From: Agrobacterium larrymoorei
GTDB lineage: Bacteria; Pseudomonadota; Alphaproteobacteria; Rhizobiales; Rhizobiaceae
NCBI RefSeq assembly: GCF_005145045.1
Contig: NZ_CP039692.1
Span: 62,001-126,000 of the forward strand
Length of the DNA stretch: 64,000 bases
Direction of reading: 5' to 3'
Part shown: positions 1 through 9,270 of the stretch, piece by piece
Layout: every line of letters begins with the position of its first letter
How positions within the stretch are numbered: the stretch's first letter is position 1
Made by a program: the position numbers and the translations under genes
Notes under the pieces: model-generated
Databases searched by the model: none
What the model was told of the DNA's origin: nothing
What the model saw: only the letters and a program-made list of their open reading frames with translations

Positions 1-2159
1 GCATTGAAAGGCTCTCCGATCTGGTTTCCGAAGGCTGTGCTTCCGATCGAAGAGGTATAATAGGTTCGATCGAGAATATTTTTAAGATTGAGCTGGAGGG
101 TAATCGGCCGTTCTAGTGCAAAGGTATAGGCGGCGAAAGCATCAACAACTGCGTAGCCTGGCAGATCGTATGAGTTGTCGTTGATCCCGGCTCTGTCGCC
201 AACCGCGCGGATACCGGCGCCAATTTTTAGCGTATTACCAGATGAGCCAATTTCACCCATGTCATACGCCAATGACAATGAACCAGTGTGGCGAGCTACG
301 TTGACGGGGCGTTTGCCAGCGTTCTCCCCCTCTTTGACCTCTGCATCCGTATAGGCGTAGCTTGCGATGATATCGATATCGGATGTCAGCGACCCTGCGA
401 CATCCATTTCGATACCGCGAGCGCGGACAAGCCCAGCCGTTTTGAGGACAGTCGCACTACCTTCAATTGCATTGTATGCGACGTTTTCCTTATCTGAACT
501 GTAAAGGGCGACGTTAGCAGTCAGTCCGGCGGGAAGCTCGAATTTCGAGCCGATCTCATAGGAAATCCCCTCTTCCGGTTTCAGATTGCCATATGCGCTT
601 GCAATGGAAGACTGTGGCCTGAATGTTTTGGCAGCGTTCAAGTAGAGCGAGACATCCGAGGTGAGCTTGTAGACGATTCCAGCATTGGGAACGAGAGCAT
701 CACCAAAGCTATCGGTGTTGTCCTTAAACGGTCGTCCTTTGCCTGCCAGCAGATCGTAATATTGATATCGCAGGCCACCGACAACGATCCATTGGTCATT
801 GAGGTGAACGGAATCCTGCACGTAAACGGACGCCGTGGATAGTTTTTCAGTCTGGTCGCTGTCGGATGCGGAAACAGTCGTGCACTCAGGCAGGTTGCCG
901 TAGACCGGATTATACATATTGAAATTTGTATTGTTTCCGCAACGAAGCATATCCGTGCGCAACGTATCACTGTAATCGTAGGATGCGCCTATCAGCAGAT
1001 CATGCTGCATTCCACCTATCTCGACATCTCCGGTCAGATCGGCACGCAGCGCGTGGTTGTATATGGTGGAATAATTTGTCGCGTCCGCTCTTCTCGTAAC
1101 CACGCCGGTGACGGCGTTATAACCTGTTACACGCGCCTGATTGTCTGAATAGACATTGCGGCTATAGCTGTAATCGATTCCGAGCTTCCAGTTATCCGAA
1201 AGCTCATGGTCGATCTCAACTTGGAAGAGGTCGGACTTTCCATCTGTGATATTATAGGGCTCGTCGAAGCGGATCTTGCGGTTCACATTCACGGCGCGGC
1301 CCGTGGTGGTGTCGAAGATCGTCCCACGGTCGAAAGGCACGCTGTAATCCTCATGCATGTAGGTCGCGGTAATCTCAGTATCTTCGCCGGTCCATTTCAG
1401 GGACGGAGAGAGCAGCCAATGCTTCGTTTCTCCGAAGTTGCGCCAGTAGTCGACATCCTTATATTCACCGATCAGGCGATAGGAGAGGTCCGTGCTTTCG
1501 ATTGGGCCGGTAACATCAACGCCTGTCGTGCCGCCGCCAAAGCTTGAAAGGTTGCCATAGACTTCGCCTGAAAACGTATCTTCCGGCCTCTTCGTCACAA
1601 CGTTGACCATGCCGCCGGGATCGAGAATGCCATAGAGGGTGGAGGATGGACCTTTCAGGACTTCGACGCGATCCGTCATGGCATTGAACGAACGCGGGAT
1701 AGCCGTTTTCAATCCGTTAGTCAGAATAGAGCCGTCTCTGTTGTCACCGAACCCACGACGAATAACGGAGTCCTGCGTTCCGCCCAGGGTGTTGGTCTGA
1801 GTGACGCCGCTGATATTGCCCAGCGCCTCATCAAGATTGTTGGCATTCTGGTCTTCCAGAACCTCATGGGTAACGACATTGACCGCCTGGGGAATATCGA
1901 TCAACGGAGTATCGGTGCGCGTGGCCGTGCTGGTGGACCTTGGCTGATAGCCATCCACAGCACCTGAACCATTGACGACGATGGGCGCGAGAACGGTGGA
2001 CGTTTCCGTATTAGTGGTTTGATTTTGCTCGGACTGACGGGCGGACTTCTTGATCGCAGCACTCTCCTGCGCCATCGCCTGCGTCGCACTCAGGCTTCCT
2101 GCCACCGCAAGCGCAACCAATGCCACCTGCATCTCGCTTCTGTCGAATCCCATGCTCAT
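1..2159 (-). CDS. TonB-dependent siderophore receptor (3' end outside window)
   Basis: Outer-membrane receptor that takes up a ferric siderophore using TonB energy. Reading the minus strand from the ATG at 2159 gives an open frame to the window edge, about 719 codons. It has a signal peptide (about residues 1-30, ending AMA-QE), a TonB-box-like stretch (VLAPIVVNG, about 56-64), a plug domain with IDIPQAVNVV and VIRRGF motifs (about 85-180), then a barrel. The last visible residues contain NIFDRTYY, typical of the penultimate barrel strands, so only some 10-20 residues should be missing. The plug resembles FhuA/FoxA-type hydroxamate receptors, but the substrate is inferred. An in-frame ATG at 2153 is an alternative start; GGGGA lies before 2159. 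It is divergent from an iron ABC transporter and shares its regulatory region. Confidence 0.9.
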   Translation of the reverse strand, partial: MSMGFDRSEMQVALVALAVAGSLSATQAMAQESAAIKKSARQSEQNQTTNTETSTVLAPIVVNGSGAVDGYQPRSTSTATRTDTPLIDIPQAVNVVTHEVLEDQNANNLDEALGNISGVTQTNTLGGTQDSVIRRGFGDNRDGSILTNGLKTAIPRSFNAMTDRVEVLKGPSSTLYGILDPGGMVNVVTKRPEDTFSGEVYGNLSSFGGGTTGVDVTGPIESTDLSYRLIGEYKDVDYWRNFGETKHWLLSPSLKWTGEDTEITATYMHEDYSVPFDRGTIFDTTTGRAVNVNRKIRFDEPYNITDGKSDLFQVEIDHELSDNWKLGIDYSYSRNVYSDNQARVTGYNAVTGVVTRRADATNYSTIYNHALRADLTGDVEIGGMQHDLLIGASYDYSDTLRTDMLRCGNNTNFNMYNPVYGNLPECTTVSASDSDQTEKLSTASVYVQDSVHLNDQWIVVGGLRYQYYDLLAGKGRPFKDNTDSFGDALVPNAGIVYKLTSDVSLYLNAAKTFRPQSSIASAYGNLKPEEGISYEIGSKFELPAGLTANVALYSSDKENVAYNAIEGSATVLKTAGLVRARGIEMDVAGSLTSDIDIIASYAYTDAEVKEGENAGKRPVNVARHTGSLSLAYDMGEIGSSGNTLKIGAGIRAVGDRAGINDNSYDLPGYAVVDAFAAYTFALERPITLQLNLKNILDRTYYTSSIGSTAFGNQIGEPFN

Positions 2160-2210
2160 TCAGTCCCCATGAATGCAAAATCAATCTCTCACGAGGGCTT
2201 CATGATTTTC

Positions 2211-2228
2211 ATGAATGTAGTAGTCAAC
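2211..2228 (-). promoter_or_regulatory. 18-bp operator-like box before the receptor gene
   Basis: Read on the minus strand this is GTTGACTACTACATTCAT, ending about 52 nt before the receptor ATG. It is the exact inverted copy of the box at 2356-2373. It contains TGA-N9-TCA, the form of the rhizobial iron-responsive operator used by RirA. That assignment is inference. The RpiR-type regulator encoded downstream is an alternative binder. Confidence 0.55.
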
Positions 2229-2355
2229 TTTAAAATCCAAAAGATGTCCTATTTCAGTTCGAAATAATGGGACCGAAAGACGGCCTGACAGCCCCTAAAC
2301 CATGTCTAAACCCGATTTCCGGCGAGCATCTGCAGGCGAACGCCCGCTGATTATT

Positions 2356-2373
2356 GTTGACTACTACATTCAT
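2356..2373 (+). promoter_or_regulatory. 18-bp operator-like box before the iron ABC operon
   Basis: GTTGACTACTACATTCAT on the plus strand, about 45 nt before the ATPase ATG at 2418, directly followed by ATATAATAG, which could be a -10 element. It is a perfect inverted copy of 2211-2228, so each divergent unit carries the same box in the same orientation and at a similar distance. It fits TGA-N9-TCA (the IRO/RirA pattern). Confidence 0.55.
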
Positions 2374-2417
2374 ATAATAGAAATGACGCACATATTTTTG
2401 AGAGAAATGGCTGGCTG

Positions 2418-3233
2418 ATGCGAACTGATAGCGAGTGCAATGCGCTACGTGTCGCGCTTGTAACTGCGGGTTACCAGCGCTCGACAGTGCTGTCGGATGT
2501 TTCAACGGTCATTCCCAAGGGCAAGTTTACTGCCTTGGCTGGCCCGAATGGATCGGGTAAATCCACCCTGCTATCCGTTCTCTCCCGTATCCTGAAGCCC
2601 TCAGGCGGCACCGTCCATCTGGATGGGCACGATATCCGCAAGCTGCCGACGAGAGAGGTGGCACGCAGGCTTTCACTTTTGCCGCAAGCGCCCATCGCAC
2701 CTGAAGGTCTGAGCGTTTACGATCTCGTGTCGCGCGGGCGTTATCCGCATCGCGGCATCCTCAAATCCTGGGACAAAGCCGATGAAGAGGCGGTAAACCG
2801 AGCGCTTGAGATGACCGGTATTGCCGAGCTATCGGCGCGAACGGTGGATAGCTTATCGGGAGGCCAGCGTCAGCGCTGCTTCATCGCCCTCGCCCTTGCG
2901 CAAGACACGGCAACTATTCTGTTCGACGAGCCGACGACATTTCTCGATCTCCGCTATCAGGTCGAAGTCATAGAGCTTCTATCAAGCCTCACACGGACCG
3001 CCAACAAGACGGTCGTTGCCGTACTTCACGACCTCAACGCTGCGCTTCAATATGCGGATCGCATAGTACTCATGAAGGGCGGTGCGATCCATCACGTTGT
3101 GGAAACTATCGAGCAATGCACCGCGCAGCATATCGAAACCGTGTTCGACACGAAGGTTATCGCCGTCCGGCACCCGACAACTGGCAAGCCGATTTTTCTG
3201 CCTGATCCTCACCCCGGGGCACACGTCGCGTGA
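2418..3233 (+). CDS. Iron-siderophore ABC transporter ATP-binding protein (FecE/FhuC type)
   Basis: Cytoplasmic ATPase powering import of a ferric siderophore delivered by the divergent TonB receptor. 271 aa, normal for the family. Visible motifs are Walker A GPNGSGKST (42-50), Q-loop Q90, signature LSGGQRQR (146-153), Walker B TILFDEPT (166-173) and H-loop His at about 204 in AVLHDLNAAL. It ends in a GTGA overlap with the first permease (3230-3233), indicating translational coupling. Unusually, the ATPase is the first gene of the operon and the binding protein follows the permeases. Confidence 0.93.
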   Translation: MRTDSECNALRVALVTAGYQRSTVLSDVSTVIPKGKFTALAGPNGSGKSTLLSVLSRILKPSGGTVHLDGHDIRKLPTREVARRLSLLPQAPIAPEGLSVYDLVSRGRYPHRGILKSWDKADEEAVNRALEMTGIAELSARTVDSLSGGQRQRCFIALALAQDTATILFDEPTTFLDLRYQVEVIELLSSLTRTANKTVVAVLHDLNAALQYADRIVLMKGGAIHHVVETIEQCTAQHIETVFDTKVIAVRHPTTGKPIFLPDPHPGAHVA

Positions 3234-4255
3234 GCCTGGCCGTTACGATGAAGAGCACCAACAGCGGACTACGGGCGCTATGGCTGCCTTGCGGCCTCCT
3301 TATGATCGTGCTGCTCGGCCTCGTCCATCTCGGCGTCGGCGCGCGTCCCGTGTCCGCGCAGTTCATTATCGATACGATTTTTGCCCGCGATCATGCGAGT
3401 TTCGAACAGCAGATACTTGTGAAGCTTCGCCTGCCGCGTCTGCTTGCGGCCATCATTTGCGGCACATCGCTTGGGATTGCTGGTCGCCTGATGCAATCGA
3501 TCCTGCGCAACCCCTTGGCGGAACCTCATATCCTTGGCCTCAACGCTGGAGCCAGTCTCGCCATCGTCACCATGACGGCCCTGCCCGCCAGCATGTTGGC
3601 GTTTTTAGTCAGCCGCCCGCTGGTGGCGACCACGGGAAGCGGTACACTCTTCGCAATCATTCTGTTTCTATCCTCCGCAGGCCGCACGGGCATGACCATG
3701 TCAAAGGTCACCTTTTGCGGTATCGCGCTTTCCGCCCTGGCCTCGGCTTGCGTTTCGGCAATTCTCATCCTCGATCAGGAAACGCTGGAGCAGATACGGT
3801 TCTGGCTGGCGGGGGACCTCTCGGGGATTTCGCTTGCCAGCATCAGCAATGTGATCCCGTTGCTGATGGTTGCTCTCGTTCTAACGATGTGGATCGCGCT
3901 TCGGCTCGACGTCTTGGCCTTGGGGGATGTGACGGCGGCGGGGCTCGGCGTGCCGGTAAGGCAAACGAAACTCATCGGCCTTGCCGCTACGGCCCTTTTT
4001 TGCGGCTCATCCGTTGCACTGGTAGGGCCAATCGGTTTTGTCGGCCTCATCGTTGCGGGCGTAGCCCACCGCTTGGCGAATGGGCGGCATGTGATGTCGC
4101 TTCCTCTTTCTGCGCTGTTGGGTGCCAATCTCATGATTGCCGCAGATATCGCGGCCAGAACAATCGCCGCGCCGCACGATCTGGCAACGGGGCTGATGAC
4201 CGCCTTTATAGGTGCACCCGTGTTCATTATCGTCGTCGCAAGAGTTTTGCGATGA
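3230..4255 (+). CDS. Iron-siderophore ABC transporter permease (FecCD family) 1
   Basis: Inner-membrane permease, 341 aa from a GTG at 3230 that overlaps the ATPase stop. It shows the FecCD hallmarks: LRLPRLLAAIICGTSLGIAG near residues 62-85, followed by RNPLAEPHILGL, and later VGPIGFVGLIV (about 265) preceding the cytoplasmic coupling helix. Multiple hydrophobic segments run throughout, as expected for a roughly ten-helix permease. It ends in an ATGA overlap with the second permease at 4252. The two FecCD proteins probably form a heterodimer. Confidence 0.92.
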   Translation: MSLAVTMKSTNSGLRALWLPCGLLMIVLLGLVHLGVGARPVSAQFIIDTIFARDHASFEQQILVKLRLPRLLAAIICGTSLGIAGRLMQSILRNPLAEPHILGLNAGASLAIVTMTALPASMLAFLVSRPLVATTGSGTLFAIILFLSSAGRTGMTMSKVTFCGIALSALASACVSAILILDQETLEQIRFWLAGDLSGISLASISNVIPLLMVALVLTMWIALRLDVLALGDVTAAGLGVPVRQTKLIGLAATALFCGSSVALVGPIGFVGLIVAGVAHRLANGRHVMSLPLSALLGANLMIAADIAARTIAAPHDLATGLMTAFIGAPVFIIVVARVLR

Positions 4256-5298
4256 CGGTGAAAAAGCTCGGCAATGGCTATTGGCTCCTGCGATTTCAGC
4301 CGCTCAGCATCAAACTCCACCCCCTGCGCATGCTTTTGGTGACATCACTGGCCCTTGCGCTACTTGCCCTGAGCTTGCTGGCGTTAGTCTCTGGCAGTGG
4401 ACCTGCGGGTTGGAAGGAGCTTCTGGCATTGGCCAGCAACTCGGCAGAAGCGGCTGGCCTCTCCATCATCGGCGATCTGCGGCTGCCGCGTACGATCATG
4501 GCTTTAAGCTGCGGTGCCATGCTTGGGCTTTCAGGCGCGGCACTACAATCACTGACGCGGAACGGCCTTGCAGACCCGGGTTTGCTGGGCGTGCGAGAAG
4601 GTGCCGTACTGGTCATCGTGAGCGCCATCATCGCATTTCCGCACATGCCGGTGGCGCTTCGGCCTCTCCTTGGAATGGCAGGAGGCTTCGCGGTCGCAGT
4701 AGCAATCGCTCTAATTGCTGGATCGCTCTCACGCATGCGCTTCGTGCTGATCGGCATCGGCTTTTCCTGGTTGCTTTCCGCTGCCATCACGATGCTGATC
4801 ACGGTTTCAGATATCGACCGGGTTCAGATAGCATTGACTTGGATGGCGGGGAGTCTAGCAAGCGTGACGCCCGAGATGGTACCGATTGCGCTCACAGGCT
4901 TGCTTGCCGGTTCTATGCTAATGTTTGCCACCGCCCGCTGGGCAGATGTCTCGCTTCTCGGAGACAGCGCGACTGTCGGGCTCGGCGTGCCGACGAAAGC
5001 GCTCGTCATCATCCGCCTTTGTGCACCGGTTTTGATGACGGCAACAGCAGTATCTTGCGTTGGCGGTATCGGCTTTGTTGGCCTGATCGCGCCGCATGCG
5101 GCCCGAATAACCATTGGTGGCGGACAAAAATCGCTTCTTTCGGGCAGCATGTTTATTGGCGCTGCACTTCTCGCGGTCTCAGATACCGTTGGTCGCACAG
5201 CTTTTGCGCCCTTGCAGATTCCCGCAGGCATCGTCCTGGCCATTATCGGTGTGCCCGTCCTTCTACTCCTTCTGTGGCATCGCCGCGATCAACTTTGA
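4252..5298 (+). CDS. Iron-siderophore ABC transporter permease (FecCD family) 2
   Basis: 348-aa FecCD permease starting at the ATG at 4252, overlapping the previous stop by 4 nt. Characteristic segments are LRLPRTIMALSCGAMLGLSG, LADPGLLGVREGA and GGIGFVGLIAPHAAR. The last is the conserved segment before the ATPase-contacting helix. A longer frame opens upstream, but its N-terminal part is an antisense-like reading of the previous genes, whereas MTVKKLGNG at 4252 gives the expected family N-terminus. Pairs with permease 1. Confidence 0.92.
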   Translation: MTVKKLGNGYWLLRFQPLSIKLHPLRMLLVTSLALALLALSLLALVSGSGPAGWKELLALASNSAEAAGLSIIGDLRLPRTIMALSCGAMLGLSGAALQSLTRNGLADPGLLGVREGAVLVIVSAIIAFPHMPVALRPLLGMAGGFAVAVAIALIAGSLSRMRFVLIGIGFSWLLSAAITMLITVSDIDRVQIALTWMAGSLASVTPEMVPIALTGLLAGSMLMFATARWADVSLLGDSATVGLGVPTKALVIIRLCAPVLMTATAVSCVGGIGFVGLIAPHAARITIGGGQKSLLSGSMFIGAALLAVSDTVGRTAFAPLQIPAGIVLAIIGVPVLLLLLWHRRDQL

Positions 5299-5309
5299 AA
5301 GGCATAATC

Positions 5310-6254
5310 ATGCGGCTACTGCTTATCGCATGTGTACTCATATCTGTGTCCAGCCCGCTTGCAGCGCAAGAGATGCGCACCTTCATCGATGATGCAGGGC
5401 GAAGTGTGGAAATACCGGACAGGCCACTGCGCATAGCATCGCTTCACGATATCGATGTCACAATTCCCTTGATCGAACTCGGCATATTGCCCATCGCCAG
5501 CCATGGCCGGATGGGAGCGGACGGCAAACCCTACCTCCGTTCGAGTGCGATACTGACCGGCGTCGATTTCAACAATTCAAACATTGCGTTTCTGGGCGCG
5601 GTTGATATCGATCTCGAAGTGCTCGCCGAGCAGAAACCGGATATCATTATAACAGCCACCGGACGCCCCACCCCGATTTCGACGCTGGAGAAAATCGCAC
5701 CTACCATCGTTCTCGACCCGACGAGCCTTGGAACCGCGCATGCCTATCAGAAATTGGCGGAACTGACAAAGACACAAGACAAGCTCGCCATTCTCGACCA
5801 GCGATATCGTGCCGGTATTGTGGAACTGAAGACGGCGGTCGATACCGCTAACACCACCGTTTCGGTCATCCAGCCGTTGAATGGCAAGATCAGCATCTAT
5901 CACACCTACCGTGCGTTGGGTCAGGTGTTGAGAGATGCGGGCTTTCGCTTTCCAAAGATCATAGACGACATTCCCGAGGGCGGGCGCATCGAAGTCAGCG
6001 GCGAGCGGCTTCCAGATGTCGATGCCGATTTTATCTTCGATCCGTATCGCTCAGATACCGGGGCGACCTCGAAGGAGGAAATCGAGGCAATGGAAAACGT
6101 CGTACCCGATTTTTGCAACTTTCTCAAAGCTTGCACGGAGGGGCGCTACGTCATGGTGTCTCGGGAAGAAGCCATATCCAACAGCTATGCGGCGATGGCT
6201 CTAATGACTGCAGTGGTCAAGTCCGCGATAGCCCCCCGCCCAAAGGCTCGATGA
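5310..6254 (+). CDS. Periplasmic iron-siderophore binding protein
   Basis: 314-aa FecB/BtuF-type (Peripla_BP_2) binding protein, the periplasmic receptor of the importer. Residues 1-20 form a signal peptide (MRLLLIACVL...LAAQ). It is followed by FIDDAGRSVEIPDRPLRIAS, the typical start of the fold, and by VLAEQKPDIIIT. The start ATG lies 11 nt after the permease stop. The region after the last lobe is short. It is the fourth gene of the operon. Confidence 0.9.
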   Translation: MRLLLIACVLISVSSPLAAQEMRTFIDDAGRSVEIPDRPLRIASLHDIDVTIPLIELGILPIASHGRMGADGKPYLRSSAILTGVDFNNSNIAFLGAVDIDLEVLAEQKPDIIITATGRPTPISTLEKIAPTIVLDPTSLGTAHAYQKLAELTKTQDKLAILDQRYRAGIVELKTAVDTANTTVSVIQPLNGKISIYHTYRALGQVLRDAGFRFPKIIDDIPEGGRIEVSGERLPDVDADFIFDPYRSDTGATSKEEIEAMENVVPDFCNFLKACTEGRYVMVSREEAISNSYAAMALMTAVVKSAIAPRPKAR

Positions 6255-6333
6255 CGCTTTCGGCTTTGCAAAATCTGCCGCGTGTGGGCACTGTGTGACG
6301 ATTGCTGATTTTGACATGAAGACCAGGGTATCG

Positions 6334-7218
6334 ATGCGCAGTTCCGAATTAAAGAAACGACACACAGACCGCTTTGGGGAGCGCCTGAAGAAGAAGCGCG
6401 CCACACTTTCTCCGGGTCTACTAGCGGTTGCGGATTATATCGACAAGCACAGGCATGCGGTGCTGGCCAAATCCGCGCTGGAGATCGGCAGGGAACTCGG
6501 AACTTCAGACGCCACCGTCATCCGCGCCATTCAGGCATTGGGCTTCGAAGGACTGATTGATCTAAAGGACACTCTGGAAAGCCATCTTGGTGAAACCGAT
6601 TCACCCTCCGAAAAAATGGCGGCGACTGCGGATGAGCTTCTGGACGACGCAAATTCAGCAATCGATTTTGTCGTGGCCGATATGGGGCACGCCATGCAGG
6701 CCCTGTCATCAGATGAAAACCGGCGGTCAATGGCAACAGCCGTCAGCCTGCTAAGCAAAGCCCGGAAAATCGGCGTTTTCGGAATCGGCGCATCGGGCAT
6801 CATAGCGACCTATGCATCGCGCAATTTCATCAGATCCGGCTTTCAATCTTATGAGTTGAACCGGACGGGCATCATGCTAGCCGAACAGATCGTTCAGATG
6901 GAGGAGGGTGACGTCTTGCTTATCCTCGCCCATGGTCGCCCACACAGGGAAGTGATGACGACGATTGTCGAGGCAGAACGGCTTTCGGTTCCCATTATTG
7001 CACTGATTGGTAAAGAGGAATCGGCTTTGGCGCAACATACGAATGCAACCATCGTGTTGCCCCGCGCAAAAAAGGAAAAGGTTGCAATGCATAGCGCTTC
7101 ACTCGTTTTTGTCGAGGCTTTGACATTGGCGCTGGCTGGCAAGAACCGAAACAGAACTTTGAAGACTTTGGATCGACTAGTGGAATTACGTCGGCAGATA
7201 AGGCCTAACAAACGGTGA
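6334..7218 (+). CDS. RpiR-family transcriptional regulator (HTH + SIS)
   Basis: DNA-binding regulator with an N-terminal RpiR helix-turn-helix (SALEIGRELGTSDATVIRAI, about residues 48-67) and a C-terminal SIS sugar-phosphate-binding fold (KIGVFGIGASGIIATYASR, then LLILAHGRPHREV). 294 aa from the ATG at 6334, which has AGGG 5 nt upstream; GTG 6295 and ATG 6316 are longer alternatives. It lies 80 nt after the siderophore binding-protein gene on the same strand, so it is probably co-transcribed. RpiR proteins usually sense phosphosugars, so an iron-operon location is unexpected. Whether it controls the operon is inference. Confidence 0.85.
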   Translation: MRSSELKKRHTDRFGERLKKKRATLSPGLLAVADYIDKHRHAVLAKSALEIGRELGTSDATVIRAIQALGFEGLIDLKDTLESHLGETDSPSEKMAATADELLDDANSAIDFVVADMGHAMQALSSDENRRSMATAVSLLSKARKIGVFGIGASGIIATYASRNFIRSGFQSYELNRTGIMLAEQIVQMEEGDVLLILAHGRPHREVMTTIVEAERLSVPIIALIGKEESALAQHTNATIVLPRAKKEKVAMHSASLVFVEALTLALAGKNRNRTLKTLDRLVELRRQIRPNKR

Positions 7219-7349
7219 CAGCACCTGAGGTCGAACAACTTGAACCTGCGTAGTAAGTCAATCAGCGATTACCAAAATGGACAGAATGACCGAGGTTTTA
7301 ATCGGATTTTGCTCAATACAAAAGAACAAAAGGTATATATGCATTATAC

Positions 7350-8792
7350 ATGACCATTCCCAAGCACCTGCGCATAGAGCGCGAGATCAGTGAGTTCAAA
7401 TCTGGAGCCGATCCGTTTGCCGCTGCGATGCGCGCGACGCGAATGCCAATGGTTATCACCGATCCGCGTCAGCCGGACAATCCAATTGTCTTCGTCAACG
7501 AGGCCTTCACTCGCCTTACCGGTTACAGCCGTGCAGAAACGCTCGGCAAAAATTGCCGATTTCTACAAGGCCCTGGGACCAACGCAGATGACGTGGATCG
7601 GCTTAGAACTGCCATTCGTGAGCGGAAGTCGATTGAACTGGATCTTTTAAACTACAAGCGGAACGGCGCGATCTTCTGGAACCGTCTTCTCGTATCACCA
7701 GTCTTCGATGGAGAGGAGCTTACCTATTTCTTCGCCTCTCAGCACGATGTGACCAGAGAGCGAGCAATCAGGGCCATTGAGGATCAGGAAGATTATGAAA
7801 ATGAGTTGCAGCGCCGTATCGCCGATTTGATTGCGAGCGAGGAGCGGCTGCATTTTACATTAAAAGCAGGAGGTCTTGGCACATGGACTCTAGACCTTCC
7901 TTCACAACGACTTATGTGCTCGGCGCTCTGCAAAGAGAATTTTGGACGCAGTCCGACCGAAAGATTTGACTATGATGAACTGAAGGCTGCTATTCATCCT
8001 GATGATTTCGATCACTGGCACGGAGCAGTCCAGTCTGCTTTGGCATCAGACGGAAATCTTCGCGTGGAGTATCGCGCGATCCGACCGGACGGAACATTCA
8101 GTTGGGTCGAAATACGAGCAGAAACGAAATTTAACGAAGACGGACAACCAACGTTCATGAACGGTATCTCCATGGACATCACCAGCCGTAAGGAGGTGGA
8201 GATACAGCGTGCGGTGATCGCTCAGGAAATGGGTCATCGGATAAAAAATATGATGGCGACCATTCAGTCGATCGTAAACCAGTCGATGCGCGGCGACATT
8301 GATGTCAACACGATGCGCAACAATATCACCAGCCGATTAGATGCACTCGGACGCTCTCACGATATTCTGCGTAATCGAGATTTTTCCTCGGCAAATATTA
8401 AGGATGTGGTCGAGCGCGCTGTCGAGCCGTTTAACGTAAGTGGCCGTTTTTCGATTGCCGGTCCTGACCTCATACTGTCTCATCAAGGCAGCAATACCTT
8501 GGCGCTATCGTTGCACGAACTCGCGACCAACGCGGTGAAATATGGCGCTTTGTCGAGCAACCAAGGTACTGTCGAAATTGCCTGGAAGACCGAGGGAGAG
8601 GATTTCCACTTTACATGGAGCGAACGCGGCAGTCCCGCTGTATCACATCCGACAAAAACAGGTTTCGGTACAAGGCTGATCCGAATGCTTGGTTTAGGCT
8701 TAAGCGGAGAAGCGGCGATAGAGTATCATACAGAAGGGATCTGCTTCACCGCCTCAACGAAAATTGCTTCGCTAACAGCCAGCGGCAGCTAA
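7350..8792 (+). CDS. LOV-domain blue-light sensor histidine kinase (HWE family)
   Basis: Soluble 480-aa kinase. Residues about 20-140 form a LOV photosensor with the flavin-binding motif GKNCRFLQ (66-73), Cys69 being the expected flavin-adduct residue. A second PAS_3-type domain follows (about 165-285, IHPDDFDHWHGAV and RPDGTFSWVEI). The kinase core is HWE/HisKA_2: phospho-acceptor His296 in GHRIKNMMATI, an N-box with LHELATNAVKYGAL, and the WSER variant of the W-x-E motif. There are no membrane segments. It converges on a response regulator and a second LOV kinase. A ribosome-binding site before this ATG is weak. Confidence 0.93.
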   Translation: MTIPKHLRIEREISEFKSGADPFAAAMRATRMPMVITDPRQPDNPIVFVNEAFTRLTGYSRAETLGKNCRFLQGPGTNADDVDRLRTAIRERKSIELDLLNYKRNGAIFWNRLLVSPVFDGEELTYFFASQHDVTRERAIRAIEDQEDYENELQRRIADLIASEERLHFTLKAGGLGTWTLDLPSQRLMCSALCKENFGRSPTERFDYDELKAAIHPDDFDHWHGAVQSALASDGNLRVEYRAIRPDGTFSWVEIRAETKFNEDGQPTFMNGISMDITSRKEVEIQRAVIAQEMGHRIKNMMATIQSIVNQSMRGDIDVNTMRNNITSRLDALGRSHDILRNRDFSSANIKDVVERAVEPFNVSGRFSIAGPDLILSHQGSNTLALSLHELATNAVKYGALSSNQGTVEIAWKTEGEDFHFTWSERGSPAVSHPTKTGFGTRLIRMLGLGLSGEAAIEYHTEGICFTASTKIASLTASGS

Positions 8793-8817
8793 AGCGTGCG
8801 GAATAATTCGCAGAAAC

Positions 8818-9270
8818 TTAATCATACCATGTGGCTGCAAACGCGGGTGAGGCCGTGAAGCTGTTGGGTTGTTGGACGGTGGGCGGAGGGTCGCAAACAC
8901 CTTCTTGAAGATATTTCATTGCAGCAAGAAATCCATTTTGCGACAGCGGTTTTGGGATGACCCCGTGAGCGCCGCCAAAATCTTCCGGAATAATCTTCGG
9001 GTTTGCCGTTACAAACACTATAATCGTTTGCGGCCAGCGAACCTGTATCATCTTAGAAACGTCGAGCCCGCTCGTCTGCCGCGCAAGCTGGATGTCGACG
9101 AAAGCGATGTCTGGATTAAGGCTATTGTCCCAGGATTGGGCATCATAAAGCGACGCGGCTTCGGCGATTACTTTGTGACCAGCATCTTCCACCATCATTT
9201 CCATATCCATGGCGATTAGCGGCTCGTCCTCGACGACAACGATATTAAGTGGAGGTTTGGGTCGCTTCAT
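8818..9270 (-). CDS. Single-domain response regulator (LovR-like)
   Basis: 150-aa receiver protein with no output domain. The acidic pair is VVEDEP (about 13-17), the phospho-acceptor Asp59 sits in AFVDIQLA, the Thr is in VFVTANP and the Lys in VIPKPLS. Its ATG overlaps the stop of the upstream LOV kinase (ATGA at 9267-9270), so the pair is translationally coupled. The arrangement recalls Caulobacter LovK-LovR, where the regulator acts as phospho-sink or carrier; equating them is inference. Its 3' end faces the other LOV kinase, so either kinase could use it. Confidence 0.9.
   Translation of the reverse strand: MKRPKPPLNIVVVEDEPLIAMDMEMMVEDAGHKVIAEAASLYDAQSWDNSLNPDIAFVDIQLARQTSGLDVSKMIQVRWPQTIIVFVTANPKIIPEDFGGAHGVIPKPLSQNGFLAAMKYLQEGVCDPPPTVQQPNSFTASPAFAATWYD

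Noticed and set aside
3082..4251. Long plus-strand frame overlapping the first permease and joined to permease 2
   Set aside because: It lies out of frame over two convincing genes and is Arg/His/Ser-rich. Only the part from 4252 matches a permease.
4212..5309. Upstream extension of the binding-protein frame
   Set aside because: Out of frame with permease 2. The signal peptide begins at 5310.
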